DNA of 19,854 bases from Bacteriovorax sp. UBA1852 (lineage in GTDB: Bacteria > Bdellovibrionota > Bacteriovoracia > Bacteriovoracales > Bacteriovoracaceae): NCBI GenBank assembly GCA_002338505.1, contig DDIK01000021.1:1-19854 (forward strand). The letters run 5' to 3'. The notes under the pieces are model-generated. The model worked only from the letters and a program-made list of their open reading frames with translations, searched no databases and had not been told where the DNA came from. This document shows positions 8,101 through 14,271 of the stretch, one piece after another. Positions within the stretch are counted from its first letter, which is position 1; each line of letters starts with the position of its first letter. Made by a program: the position numbers and the translations under genes.

Positions 8101-11100
8101 TTCACTGGAGAGAAGACTGTACCTAAAGGATACTCTGAACAAACAAATAATTTCGACTCAAGTGTATCTCTACCTATGGTTTACGACATTAGAAAAGGTA
8201 AGAACATTACTTATGTACTAGCAGGAATTCCAGCAGCTAATGCAAAGAAAGGAAGAACACTTAAGAGTGCAGAAAAAGACCTTAGAAATAAACTTATCAA
8301 GTCATCGAAGAAAGTTGTTGATGACATCAACGTAGGTTTTAAAAGAGCTTTCAAAGGAACAGATAACGAAAACAGAAAAGACATCATTACTCTTAAAATT
8401 GAGAGAGATGATTCAATGCCAGCAGGTGTAAAAAGATTCAAAGGCTTAGAAGTCGTTGAAAAAGGTCATATCGGTGATATCAACAGAAACTACATCTACT
8501 GGGTAGAAAAAGGTACAAGTTTAAGTATTATCGGACTTGGTGGACCTCACTCTAACCCAAGAAATGGTTTTGTAGAGTCAGCTTCGGTTTACCTATATGG
8601 TGGTAATATGAAAGGCTCGATTGACTGGATGGTTAATCAAGCGAAAGCAGAAAAGAAGTATCTTGATAGCATGAATAAGGCACGTAAGTTTGTTTATTAC
8701 AAAGACCAGGCCAAGGATGAAGATCAGGTAAGCTTTATAAACCTAAGTGATGAACCAGCATACACAGAAGATGAGCTCGAAGCTATATGGGAGGCGGACG
8801 CAGAGAAACAACGTCAATTACTATATGGTGACAAAGATCAGAAGTCATCAAATATAAGAGAAGAAATTCTTGCTAGTCTTGATCATAACAATCATGCTCA
8901 CGTAGCACTAGAATATCTACAAAAGCAGATGAATGACACAAAGGATCCACTTAGAGTCATCAACGATACTCTAAAGTTAAAGATCAGTGCAACACAATTT
9001 AATGACGCTATTGATAAGGTTTATGACATCTCAAAAGATGGATATGGAATTAAGACACCATTAAAAGACTTACAGATCGTAGAGCTTTTTAAAGATGAGA
9101 AAAATCTTGAAAAGACTCTTAAGTACCTAGGTGCATACAATAACTTCAACGATAAAGTTAAGCTTGCTCAAGTACTACACGGAGAAGACTCTAGAGAGGC
9201 ACAAGAAGCGAAGATACTTGAAAAACTTCACTGGACTAAGAGAGATGGTAAATCTGATATAAAGAACCCTATTTGTGTTCATAGAAAATCAGAATATGTA
9301 CTATCAAAGCTAGCAAGAAGTTATGACGTAGTAGAGAAAGCGAGCACTGACTTTGGAAAGAACGATATCTTAATTGATATCTGGATGCCAACACTTGCTC
9401 ACGAAATCGGACACAACCTTGGTCTAAGACACAACTTCATTGGTTCTTTTGACAAGAAGAACTGGAAATTTACAAGTGATGATGAAAATGCAACAAGAGC
9501 TTCATCTTCAATAATGGATTACCAGACAGATGATCATATTACTTATGATGGTCTAGGGCCTTATGATGTCTATGCTCTTAGAGCTGCATACACTGGATAC
9601 ATTGAACTTGAACAAGTAACGGATACTCCAGTAGAGACTATGACTAAGTTTGGAAAAACGATCAAACTAAGAAATGTTAAACATAAGACCAAAGAAGGAG
9701 TGAAGTATACTCAATTAGCTCATATCTCAGATATGATCGATGCTATCGGTAAAGAAAATGTTAAAAACATATCACGTGATGAGATTAAGCAATTTGGTAC
9801 GAAGAAGATTAAATTCTGTACTGATGAAGACGCTGGTCAATCACCTCAGTGTAATAGACATGATGCCGGTACGACATTTCAAGAGATTGTTGATAATACA
9901 ATTCATGACTATAGAAAGCTTTATGATTATATCTACTTCCCTGGTCAAAGAAAAGACTTCTACCTAGGTGGACCAATTCAGTGGCTACTAGGAAAGTTCA
10001 TGAAGCTTAGACAACTTAACGAAGAGCTTTGGTACCAATTAATCTTTGAAAGAGGAAATTATACTGAAGAAGAGTGGAATGCACGTGTTACTGATATGAT
10101 CGGAGCGGTTCAAACTTCAATGGACTTCTTAAGATCAGTCGTCGCAACACCTGAAGCACCAAATTATGTTTCAGCAAGTAATCGCGAAGAGAGATTTATT
10201 CCTGCGGGAATTAAATATAAGAAGGCCGTGGGACCTGTTGAGGTTGAAAAGAAGAAGGCCATTATGGTTGAAACCAAATGGACGGAAGGAAGAACTTTTG
10301 ACTCTCAAGACTTTAGAGCAATGTTTAGAGGAACAGAATATGATAAGGTTGCTGCAATCATGGCACTCACAGCTGACAGTTCTCCATCATATAGATACTA
10401 TAAGCATTCTTTAAGAATACCTTATACACTTCTTGAAAAGTTTATCTTTAGAAGAGACTCTAATCAGTCACTAGTACTTAAGACTCTACAAGAGGTTTTA
10501 TTAGATGATGTTAAGCCACTGGCGCTTGTAGACTTAAACCTACATAACCCAAGTAAGGCTCCAGAGTATCAACTTGCTGAACTTGATAGAAAAGTTTTTA
10601 GTTCAACAGTTAATGAGTTTATTAGAAACTATGCTGTGTTTGGGGCGATGTACTTCTTAAACATTAAGACTTACGAGCCAACATTTAACCCTTCAAGAGC
10701 ATTTAGAATTGAAGGGAAAAATGAAGATGATCTAAAAATGATCAACCCTGAAAACGGACAGCTTGAGCCATATGTACAAATCGTCGGTGGTGATCAAGTA
10801 TTTGTCCCGGATGCAAATGACTCATATATGGCATCTGAGTTAATTGTTAAGGGTGATATCTTAAGACCTATCAGTGAACTATCAGAAGTTTTTGAGAAAA
10901 AAGCGGAGATCTATCCACAGATTGCACAATTTCTTGCAGGCGTACCAGCGAGTCAAGACTTTGATCAAGCTAAAATGGATGAGTTAACAGCTGCGCTTCC
11001 GGAGTTAATAGCTCAAGGAGCACAGGACGATATCATTAATTCATATATCGAACTCGTTCCTCTTTACAAGAATAGACTAACTAACGGAACTCCTGAAGAA

Positions 11101-11619
11101 GTCGAAAAGGCAAAAAAATTCTTAGAGGAACTAACGCCTGACAAGTTTTCAAATGATGTCTTTAAGAAGTTGTACTCAGACAGGATGCTTAAGATTGGCG
11201 TTGACCCTACTAAAATCCCAATGGAGCTTCTAGAAGGCGGAGCGCTACAAAATGTAGCAACAAGAATACAAGCAGCAGAAGCATGTATCCAAAAAAGAGA
11301 TAACTGTCCTGCAGCTTACAAGAACACACTTCAAGGGATAAAAGGATCGAGACACACAAACCTAATTAGAGGATTTGTTAAGAACGATCTTAACAACTGG
11401 GCGGTACCGACAATAAATGCAGAAGGACAGCTAAACTTACTCGAACTACTTTTCTCAAGTGTGCTTGCCCACACTAAACTACAAGATAAGTTTGGTTCAC
11501 CTGTATTTAGTGCTTACCAACCAGATAAGTCGGCTTCTAATAGCCACGATAGAATCAAGGGTAATGTAACGGAGCTTTCAAATATCTTCTTTATGTTAAA
11601 CCCACAAGAAAATAGATAA
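5173..11619 (+). CDS. Giant lipoprotein zinc metalloprotease (metzincin, DUF5117/DUF4953-like)
   Basis: A predicted surface or periplasmic protease of 2148 residues. The lipoprotein signal has an unusually long charged n-region, and Cys32 follows LVG. AGGGAG at 5162-5167, 5 nt before the ATG, favours this start over Met12. Residues 93-362 and 441-722 are two divergent copies of one module. The catalytic region shows HEIGHNLGLRH (1410-1420: zinc ligands His1410, His1414, His1420; base Glu1411). It also has a metzincin Met-turn SIMDY (Met1448) and GLGPYD-type residues after it. Upstream, DINRNYIYWV and GLGGPHSNPRNG (about 1085-1132) match the family pattern. Eleven further cysteines include close pairs (315/330, 658/686, 886/929, 1549/1560, 2038/2045), suggesting disulfides outside the cytoplasm. 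Family members I know are usually under 1000 residues. The substrate is unknown. Residues after about 1600 were not recognised. Confidence 0.9.
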   Translation: MFKSKSEKEKLMTKALKSIGMALTVSSILVGCAKDLPEKEPDAVKENVFAKENVNNAKIIIETVQRENAIEGIQGIEAQGTSTGISAISSTNYYNVEIVSATNEALNPFLKDLMIEADGEGERFEISFKISNGFLVAYAKPLNEKSGTFAIQSKDLMPANAESMSQLPLFQYKVDAFGIKENVKNDLDEETRNIQFKATNKDVATHIQLSPIVTKRKMTGLLGMDEEERKSIFKKDRIENEVWTVARARKLIRDSKALIKSDLYDGYTFNSNDNLKIEVHGNSLTIKRVIEKSELTDLEKEIVYLTHSTKYVSQCDQSFAKAISVAKNNCFLRAEVFKAIDHINLKYDVDQEDGTILAQLKTEKTTNTASTNLIKIEPTGKISKVDISKVKLDADGIFNIKKLENKTFAILKTTTEKELKYFQRDGVESESSNLTAVKGIKVFNTEVTKTNDARLNDLLKKVDLVAEKPGEKFYVTFEVTQTAIVGYIKSFNGSKLVRSHLPQEIQDEDKVPAFDLQIAKHGVKTKVITKEDTKEVVYRLNETDRDEATHILPLSNDPISAGITDFKAVINQSIFKKDSLESEIYSHKRIKRLLNVKDKSLDQSEQNGFHKFTDKDAFKVTIFDSDLVVSRFINESDLNEEEKTILSKGNYNRYINKCSFKDQAQVDALNKTLGRSDSDKLEIDNCYLRGEYTASVTHINLKQHRDRVTNELLAQTVINYDGVDPKTSQLVMISENNVRDGVNYSLKEEKDTVWLKLSKFKNDEYMMRRVLEDSPNVYNYTFAGSAGGWNVKLVKFVFDADAVYVKNSRATLAKTRTTEVDEEIIMSFPVRYVREIKFNDDGEKLRVKRYEASDYLDDQAFAIVNLAANSAPRIDSAIDFFSGERCFAGQEPRSKEAIDIVQEADGMDDLLNYSIVSTYIAMPSRSMDCSGVYYSDQAHRTLTFKERVSFKKYTGKDENPPLAIPYEVQKKFNFGIFTGEKTVPKGYSEQTNNFDSSVSLPMVYDIRKGKNITYVLAGIPAANAKKGRTLKSAEKDLRNKLIKSSKKVVDDINVGFKRAFKGTDNENRKDIITLKIERDDSMPAGVKRFKGLEVVEKGHIGDINRNYIYWVEKGTSLSIIGLGGPHSNPRNGFVESASVYLYGGNMKGSIDWMVNQAKAEKKYLDSMNKARKFVYYKDQAKDEDQVSFINLSDEPAYTEDELEAIWEADAEKQRQLLYGDKDQKSSNIREEILASLDHNNHAHVALEYLQKQMNDTKDPLRVINDTLKLKISATQFNDAIDKVYDISKDGYGIKTPLKDLQIVELFKDEKNLEKTLKYLGAYNNFNDKVKLAQVLHGEDSREAQEAKILEKLHWTKRDGKSDIKNPICVHRKSEYVLSKLARSYDVVEKASTDFGKNDILIDIWMPTLAHEIGHNLGLRHNFIGSFDKKNWKFTSDDENATRASSSIMDYQTDDHITYDGLGPYDVYALRAAYTGYIELEQVTDTPVETMTKFGKTIKLRNVKHKTKEGVKYTQLAHISDMIDAIGKENVKNISRDEIKQFGTKKIKFCTDEDAGQSPQCNRHDAGTTFQEIVDNTIHDYRKLYDYIYFPGQRKDFYLGGPIQWLLGKFMKLRQLNEELWYQLIFERGNYTEEEWNARVTDMIGAVQTSMDFLRSVVATPEAPNYVSASNREERFIPAGIKYKKAVGPVEVEKKKAIMVETKWTEGRTFDSQDFRAMFRGTEYDKVAAIMALTADSSPSYRYYKHSLRIPYTLLEKFIFRRDSNQSLVLKTLQEVLLDDVKPLALVDLNLHNPSKAPEYQLAELDRKVFSSTVNEFIRNYAVFGAMYFLNIKTYEPTFNPSRAFRIEGKNEDDLKMINPENGQLEPYVQIVGGDQVFVPDANDSYMASELIVKGDILRPISELSEVFEKKAEIYPQIAQFLAGVPASQDFDQAKMDELTAALPELIAQGAQDDIINSYIELVPLYKNRLTNGTPEEVEKAKKFLEELTPDKFSNDVFKKLYSDRMLKIGVDPTKIPMELLEGGALQNVATRIQAAEACIQKRDNCPAAYKNTLQGIKGSRHTNLIRGFVKNDLNNWAVPTINAEGQLNLLELLFSSVLAHTKLQDKFGSPVFSAYQPDKSASNSHDRIKGNVTELSNIFFMLNPQENR
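5449..6258 (+). repeat. Protein-level duplication inside the protease, copy 1 (residues 93-362)
   Basis: This segment aligns by eye with residues 441-722. Shared blocks in the same order are FEISFK.. with YVTFEV.., KDVATHIQLSPI with RDEATHILPLSND, KSIFKKDRIENE with QSIFKKDSLESE, a Cys pair (315/330), NNCFLR with DNCYLR, HINLK, and LLAQ/ILAQ near the end. The copies are divergent, so the duplication is old. It is not a DNA-level tandem repeat. Confidence 0.8.
6493..7338 (+). repeat. Protein-level duplication inside the protease, copy 2 (residues 441-722)
   Basis: Second copy of the module, with the Cys pair at 658/686. The linkers after the two copies (about 363-440 and 723-790) may also be related (IFNIKKLENKTFAILK with TVWLKLSKFKNDEYMMRR), which would make the repeat unit about 350 residues; this part is uncertain. 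Confidence 0.8.
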
Positions 11620-11642
11620 GAGATTTTTAAAATAGAAGCTTT

Positions 11643-11670
11643 AGGCCCAGTGAAAACTGGGCTTTTTTTT
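11643..11670 (+). terminator. Intrinsic terminator after the giant protease gene
   Basis: GCCCAG (11645-11650) pairs with CTGGGC (11657-11662) around the loop TGAAAA, extended by a G-T and an A-T pair, and is followed by T8 at 11663-11670. It lies 24 nt after the protease stop codon. Confidence 0.92.
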
Positions 11671-11676
11671 TATAAT
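11671..11676 (+). promoter_or_regulatory. TATAAT hexamer directly fused to a terminator T-tract
   Basis: A perfect -10 hexamer begins where the terminator T-tract ends. No convincing -35 is present 16-18 nt upstream, where the hairpin lies. If used, it would start RNA near 11683, giving the gene at 11688 almost no leader. The same arrangement is seen in front of rimP. Confidence 0.3.
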
Positions 11677-11687
11677 TTTCCAGGATT

Positions 11688-11915
11688 TTGATTGAGTATG
11701 ATCATGCATTAGTTAAAAAAGATGAGCAGGAATTATACACTGAGAGTTTCCACCAAGCTATAAATCTTATGGATAAAATGGCTGAAGAATCCAAAAGTTG
11801 CAGTGAGCTACATGGATATATTGTCAAAGTATCTGACTTAGTACTTGAAACAAATGGTAAAATTAATAATATTCACAACGACTTTAGAAATAAATTAGAA
11901 AAATTACAGAACTAG
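11688..11915 (+). CDS. Possible small helical protein, uncertain start
   Basis: A 75-codon open frame between two terminators. The product is hydrophilic and helix-favouring, with charged heptad-like stretches (LVLETNGKINNIHNDFRNKLEKLQ at the end), no signal peptide and no recognised family. No ATG lies near the start. TTG (11688) is only 2 nt after AGGA (11682-11685), which is too close for normal spacing, and the next ATG in frame is at 11770. The rare ATT at 11691 would have better spacing. An in-frame stop at 11673 rules out a longer version. It could be a real small gene expressed from the TATAAT at 11671, a 5'-damaged remnant, or chance. Confidence 0.4.
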   Translation: MIEYDHALVKKDEQELYTESFHQAINLMDKMAEESKSCSELHGYIVKVSDLVLETNGKINNIHNDFRNKLEKLQN

Positions 11916-11970
11916 ACTTATCAAAGTTTTTACGACCCTGTAATTACAGCGATGTTTAAAGAGTAGAAAA

Positions 11971-11991
11971 AAGCCCGCAATCTGCGGGCTT
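11971..11991. terminator. Bidirectional intrinsic terminator
   Basis: AAGCCCGCA (11971-11979) pairs with TGCGGGCTT (11983-11991) around a 3-nt loop. On the + strand the tail is AATATTTTTTTT; leftward the tail is a T-run from the A6 at 11967-11972. It serves the ferredoxin gene from the right and any rightward transcript over 11688-11915. Confidence 0.88.
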
Positions 11992-12028
11992 AATATTTTT
12001 TTTAAATTCAAAAATTAGATTATATAAA

Positions 12029-12880
12029 TTAAGCTCGATCAAACTTAATAACTTCGACAGGACACGCTTCTGCGGCCTCAAGTATCTTAAGTCCATCATT
12101 CAAAGGAGCGTCTGGTCTAATGATACAAGTATCTTCTAAAACCTCAAAAACCTCAGGATAAATATTTTCACAAGCATCACAAACAATACAACCGTCTGCA
12201 ATCCAAACCTTTTTAACTTCAAAGTTCTCTTGTGGTTCTGCACTGGCTCCACCACCGCCACCAGCTCCAGCGAAAGCAGCTTGAAAAGCAGGGTTTGTTG
12301 GAAGCGCTATTTGAGCAACTTCACCTTCAGGAAGTTCATCAGCGATAAAAGTCTTCGTCGTTGTTTCAAATAAAGGCTTATCTTTTACATACTCATTCGT
12401 ATTGTTGAAGTCATCTGCAGTTTCACTTGCTTGGTTAAACTTCTCTAAGAATTTTCTCATCTTATATTCAAATTGATGAGTGATTCCATCTTTAGAAGAG
12501 ACCAATTCAAATTGAATAGAAGAGTCATCGAGATTCTTCGTTTGTAAAACGTCTTTTAAAGAGTTACCAAAATCAACATCAACCGCGAAGTCAGTGGTCT
12601 TTGCTGCAAATTCTCTTTCAATCTCAACGTGAGTTGGTTTACCAAACGGGTTGAAAAATCTTAGTTTTACTTTATCAAACTTAGCCGGCTCTCTAGCGCT
12701 ATTCCACTTGTGACCAAATGCAAGGCCTGTTGCCGAAATATTACTCTTAAGAACCAAGAATTTTGGTCTTGCAAATAAGAAGTGAAAAGCACCAGATAAG
12801 AGGCTTAAAACTCCTAAGTTAACGACTAGTCCTATGACTACAAGAAAAGCGATTCCCATTGCAATGAGTGACGTGTTCAC
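12029..12880 (-). CDS. Membrane-anchored protein with C-terminal single-cluster ferredoxin domain
   Basis: A predicted electron-transfer protein of 283 residues. One transmembrane helix covers about residues 6-29 and is followed by the basic segment FARPKFLVLK. The positive-inside rule therefore puts the rest in the cytoplasm. Residues 40-150 are an unrecognised, probably beta-rich domain. A linker with a run of glycines (205-211) leads to a ferredoxin domain (222-283). Its ligands are Cys231, Cys234, Cys237 (CIVCDAC) and Cys273 (ACPV), the pattern of a single [4Fe-4S] ferredoxin. The start is GTG, supported by AAGGAG 5-6 nt upstream, rather than Met8. It lies 87 nt downstream of truB and ends at a shared terminator. 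An inverted repeat (12925-12944) precedes it. Partners and role are unknown. Confidence 0.85.
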   Translation of the reverse strand: MNTSLIAMGIAFLVVIGLVVNLGVLSLLSGAFHFLFARPKFLVLKSNISATGLAFGHKWNSAREPAKFDKVKLRFFNPFGKPTHVEIEREFAAKTTDFAVDVDFGNSLKDVLQTKNLDDSSIQFELVSSKDGITHQFEYKMRKFLEKFNQASETADDFNNTNEYVKDKPLFETTTKTFIADELPEGEVAQIALPTNPAFQAAFAGAGGGGGASAEPQENFEVKKVWIADGCIVCDACENIYPEVFEVLEDTCIIRPDAPLNDGLKILEAAEACPVEVIKFDRA

Positions 12881-12924
12881 AAATTCTCCTTATGATAAAA
12901 TATACCTAATAATAACATAACCTT

Positions 12925-12944
12925 AAATCGGTAGTCTACGATTT
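12925..12944. promoter_or_regulatory. Inverted repeat upstream of the ferredoxin gene
   Basis: AAATCGGTAGTCTACGATTT is a near-perfect dyad: AAATC(G)GTAG and CTACGATTT around a central T, with one extra G. It ends 45 nt before the GTG start, upstream of a TATATT hexamer, and has no T-tract on either side. It therefore looks more like an operator than a terminator of truB. Confidence 0.4.
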
Positions 12945-12967
12945 GAACAAGACATTTTTTGGAAATA

Positions 12968-13921
12968 TTACTTTTTTAAATTCAGATCAATAGATCTAGG
13001 TGCAGCTGGTTGAAAGTTTACGGCACTAGAGAGCGTATTATCAACAACTTTGCCTAGTCCATAAATCTTATTTGACGCTACAACCCAAAATAGTCCATCT
13101 TCCTTTGAGACTTTTAAACGCTGACCATTACTGTATCGGGCCACAAGATCATCTTCAAGTTCAAGACTAGATGTCTTTAAAAGGGTATCAACGGGTTTGG
13201 CAGTTCGAAGTATTTCATAGGGATCAAGTTCATTAAGATCACTACTTTTGAGGGCGTCCTCAGTAGAAAGATCTCCAACTTTAGTTCTTCTAAGCTCTTT
13301 TAAAACACCAAATGTCCCTAACCTTTCGGCAATTTCTTCCATTAAGACTCTTATATATGTTCCGTGAGAGACAACCACACGAAGATGAAGCTCATTTTCA
13401 CGATAACTCTTAAGCTCAATCTCATGAATGTGCCTAAGCACTTTATCTTTTTTGATGATCTTACCTTCGCGTGCATATTCATAAAGTTTCTTTCCATCAA
13501 CTTTCGCTGCCGAATATGCATGAGGAGCTTGTTCATAGGGCCCAATGAATGAATTTAAGACTTCATTAATAGCATTAATATGAGTGCCAGAAAAAGACTC
13601 ATCAAAATCAACTTCATTAGGCTCACAAGTTAGATCACCTGTTGGTGATTTCTGTCCGAGAATGCCTATAGCTTCATACTCCTTAGTATCACCCTCGGTA
13701 TACTGATTGAGTCTCGTTGAACCACCAATTCCAATGATGAGTAATCCTGTAGCAAATGGGTCGAGAGTTCCGAGGTGCCCGATTTTTCCGAGGCGCTTGC
13801 CATAAAGTCTTTTAAACTTACGAATAACATCAAAAGACGTTTCATCAACATCTTTATCTATCAGAAATATAAAAGGGCCAAAAACTGGCCCCTTTCTTAT
13901 GTCTTCTATGTCTGTGGACAT
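12968..13921 (-). CDS. truB: tRNA pseudouridine(55) synthase TruB
   Basis: Converts U55 of the tRNA T-loop to pseudouridine in the cytoplasm. The 317-residue protein carries the family motif GHLGTLDPFATG (48-59), with catalytic Asp54. It also has the KEYEA segment (Tyr82), the substrate-binding stretch YSAAKVDGKKLYEYAREG (136-153) and SHGTYIR (185-191, Arg191). A C-terminal PUA-like portion follows from about residue 250. It begins at the ATG that overlaps the rbfA stop as TAATG, with AAAGG repeats as ribosome site just before. Translation is therefore probably coupled to rbfA. It is the last recognised gene of the rimP-nusA-infB-rbfA-truB operon. No clear terminator follows within the 87-nt gap. 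Confidence 0.97.
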   Translation of the reverse strand: MSTDIEDIRKGPVFGPFIFLIDKDVDETSFDVIRKFKRLYGKRLGKIGHLGTLDPFATGLLIIGIGGSTRLNQYTEGDTKEYEAIGILGQKSPTGDLTCEPNEVDFDESFSGTHINAINEVLNSFIGPYEQAPHAYSAAKVDGKKLYEYAREGKIIKKDKVLRHIHEIELKSYRENELHLRVVVSHGTYIRVLMEEIAERLGTFGVLKELRRTKVGDLSTEDALKSSDLNELDPYEILRTAKPVDTLLKTSSLELEDDLVARYSNGQRLKVSKEDGLFWVVASNKIYGLGKVVDNTLSSAVNFQPAAPRSIDLNLKK

Positions 13922-14271
13922 TAAAAACCTTTACCTTTATCTTTTTCATCACGCAGGAGATTTTCAATCGCTGTCTCATCTTCAAATTGTGAATCATATT
14001 CAAATGTCACCATTGGAGTATGTCTTACCTTTAAAGCTTTTGCGAGATGAGATCTCACTTTACCTGCAGACTTTTCTATTTCAGCTTTAATATTACCTCT
14101 TTTTGAAGCATCAAATGTATCCCAAAAAAGAGTCGCCGTAGAGAAATCATCATTCAACTCAACTTTCGTAATACTTACAAAAGTAAAAGCAGGATTATTG
14201 AGGCCTCCTCTAAAAAAAGAGTTTGCTTCCTTTTGAATATCTGATTCAAATTGTTTCTTCTTAAAGCTCAT
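13921..14271 (-). CDS. rbfA: Ribosome-binding factor A
   Basis: A 30S subunit maturation factor that binds near the 5' helix of 16S rRNA. The 116-residue length is normal for the family. The KH-like fold is indicated by AFTFVSITKVELNDDFSTATLFW (28-50) and the hallmark KVRHTPMVTFEYD (81-93), followed by IENLLRDE. The ATG lies inside the end of infB (11-nt overlap) and lacks a good Shine-Dalgarno sequence, so translation is probably coupled to infB. It overlaps truB by one base at its own end. Its position between infB and truB is the conserved bacterial order and confirms the call. Confidence 0.95.
   Translation of the reverse strand: MSFKKKQFESDIQKEANSFFRGGLNNPAFTFVSITKVELNDDFSTATLFWDTFDASKRGNIKAEIEKSAGKVRSHLAKALKVRHTPMVTFEYDSQFEDETAIENLLRDEKDKGKGF

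Noticed and set aside
12925..12944. The dyad as the terminator of truB
   Set aside because: No T-tract follows on the - strand (next bases AAGG), and the stem would need a very small loop, so an operator is more plausible.
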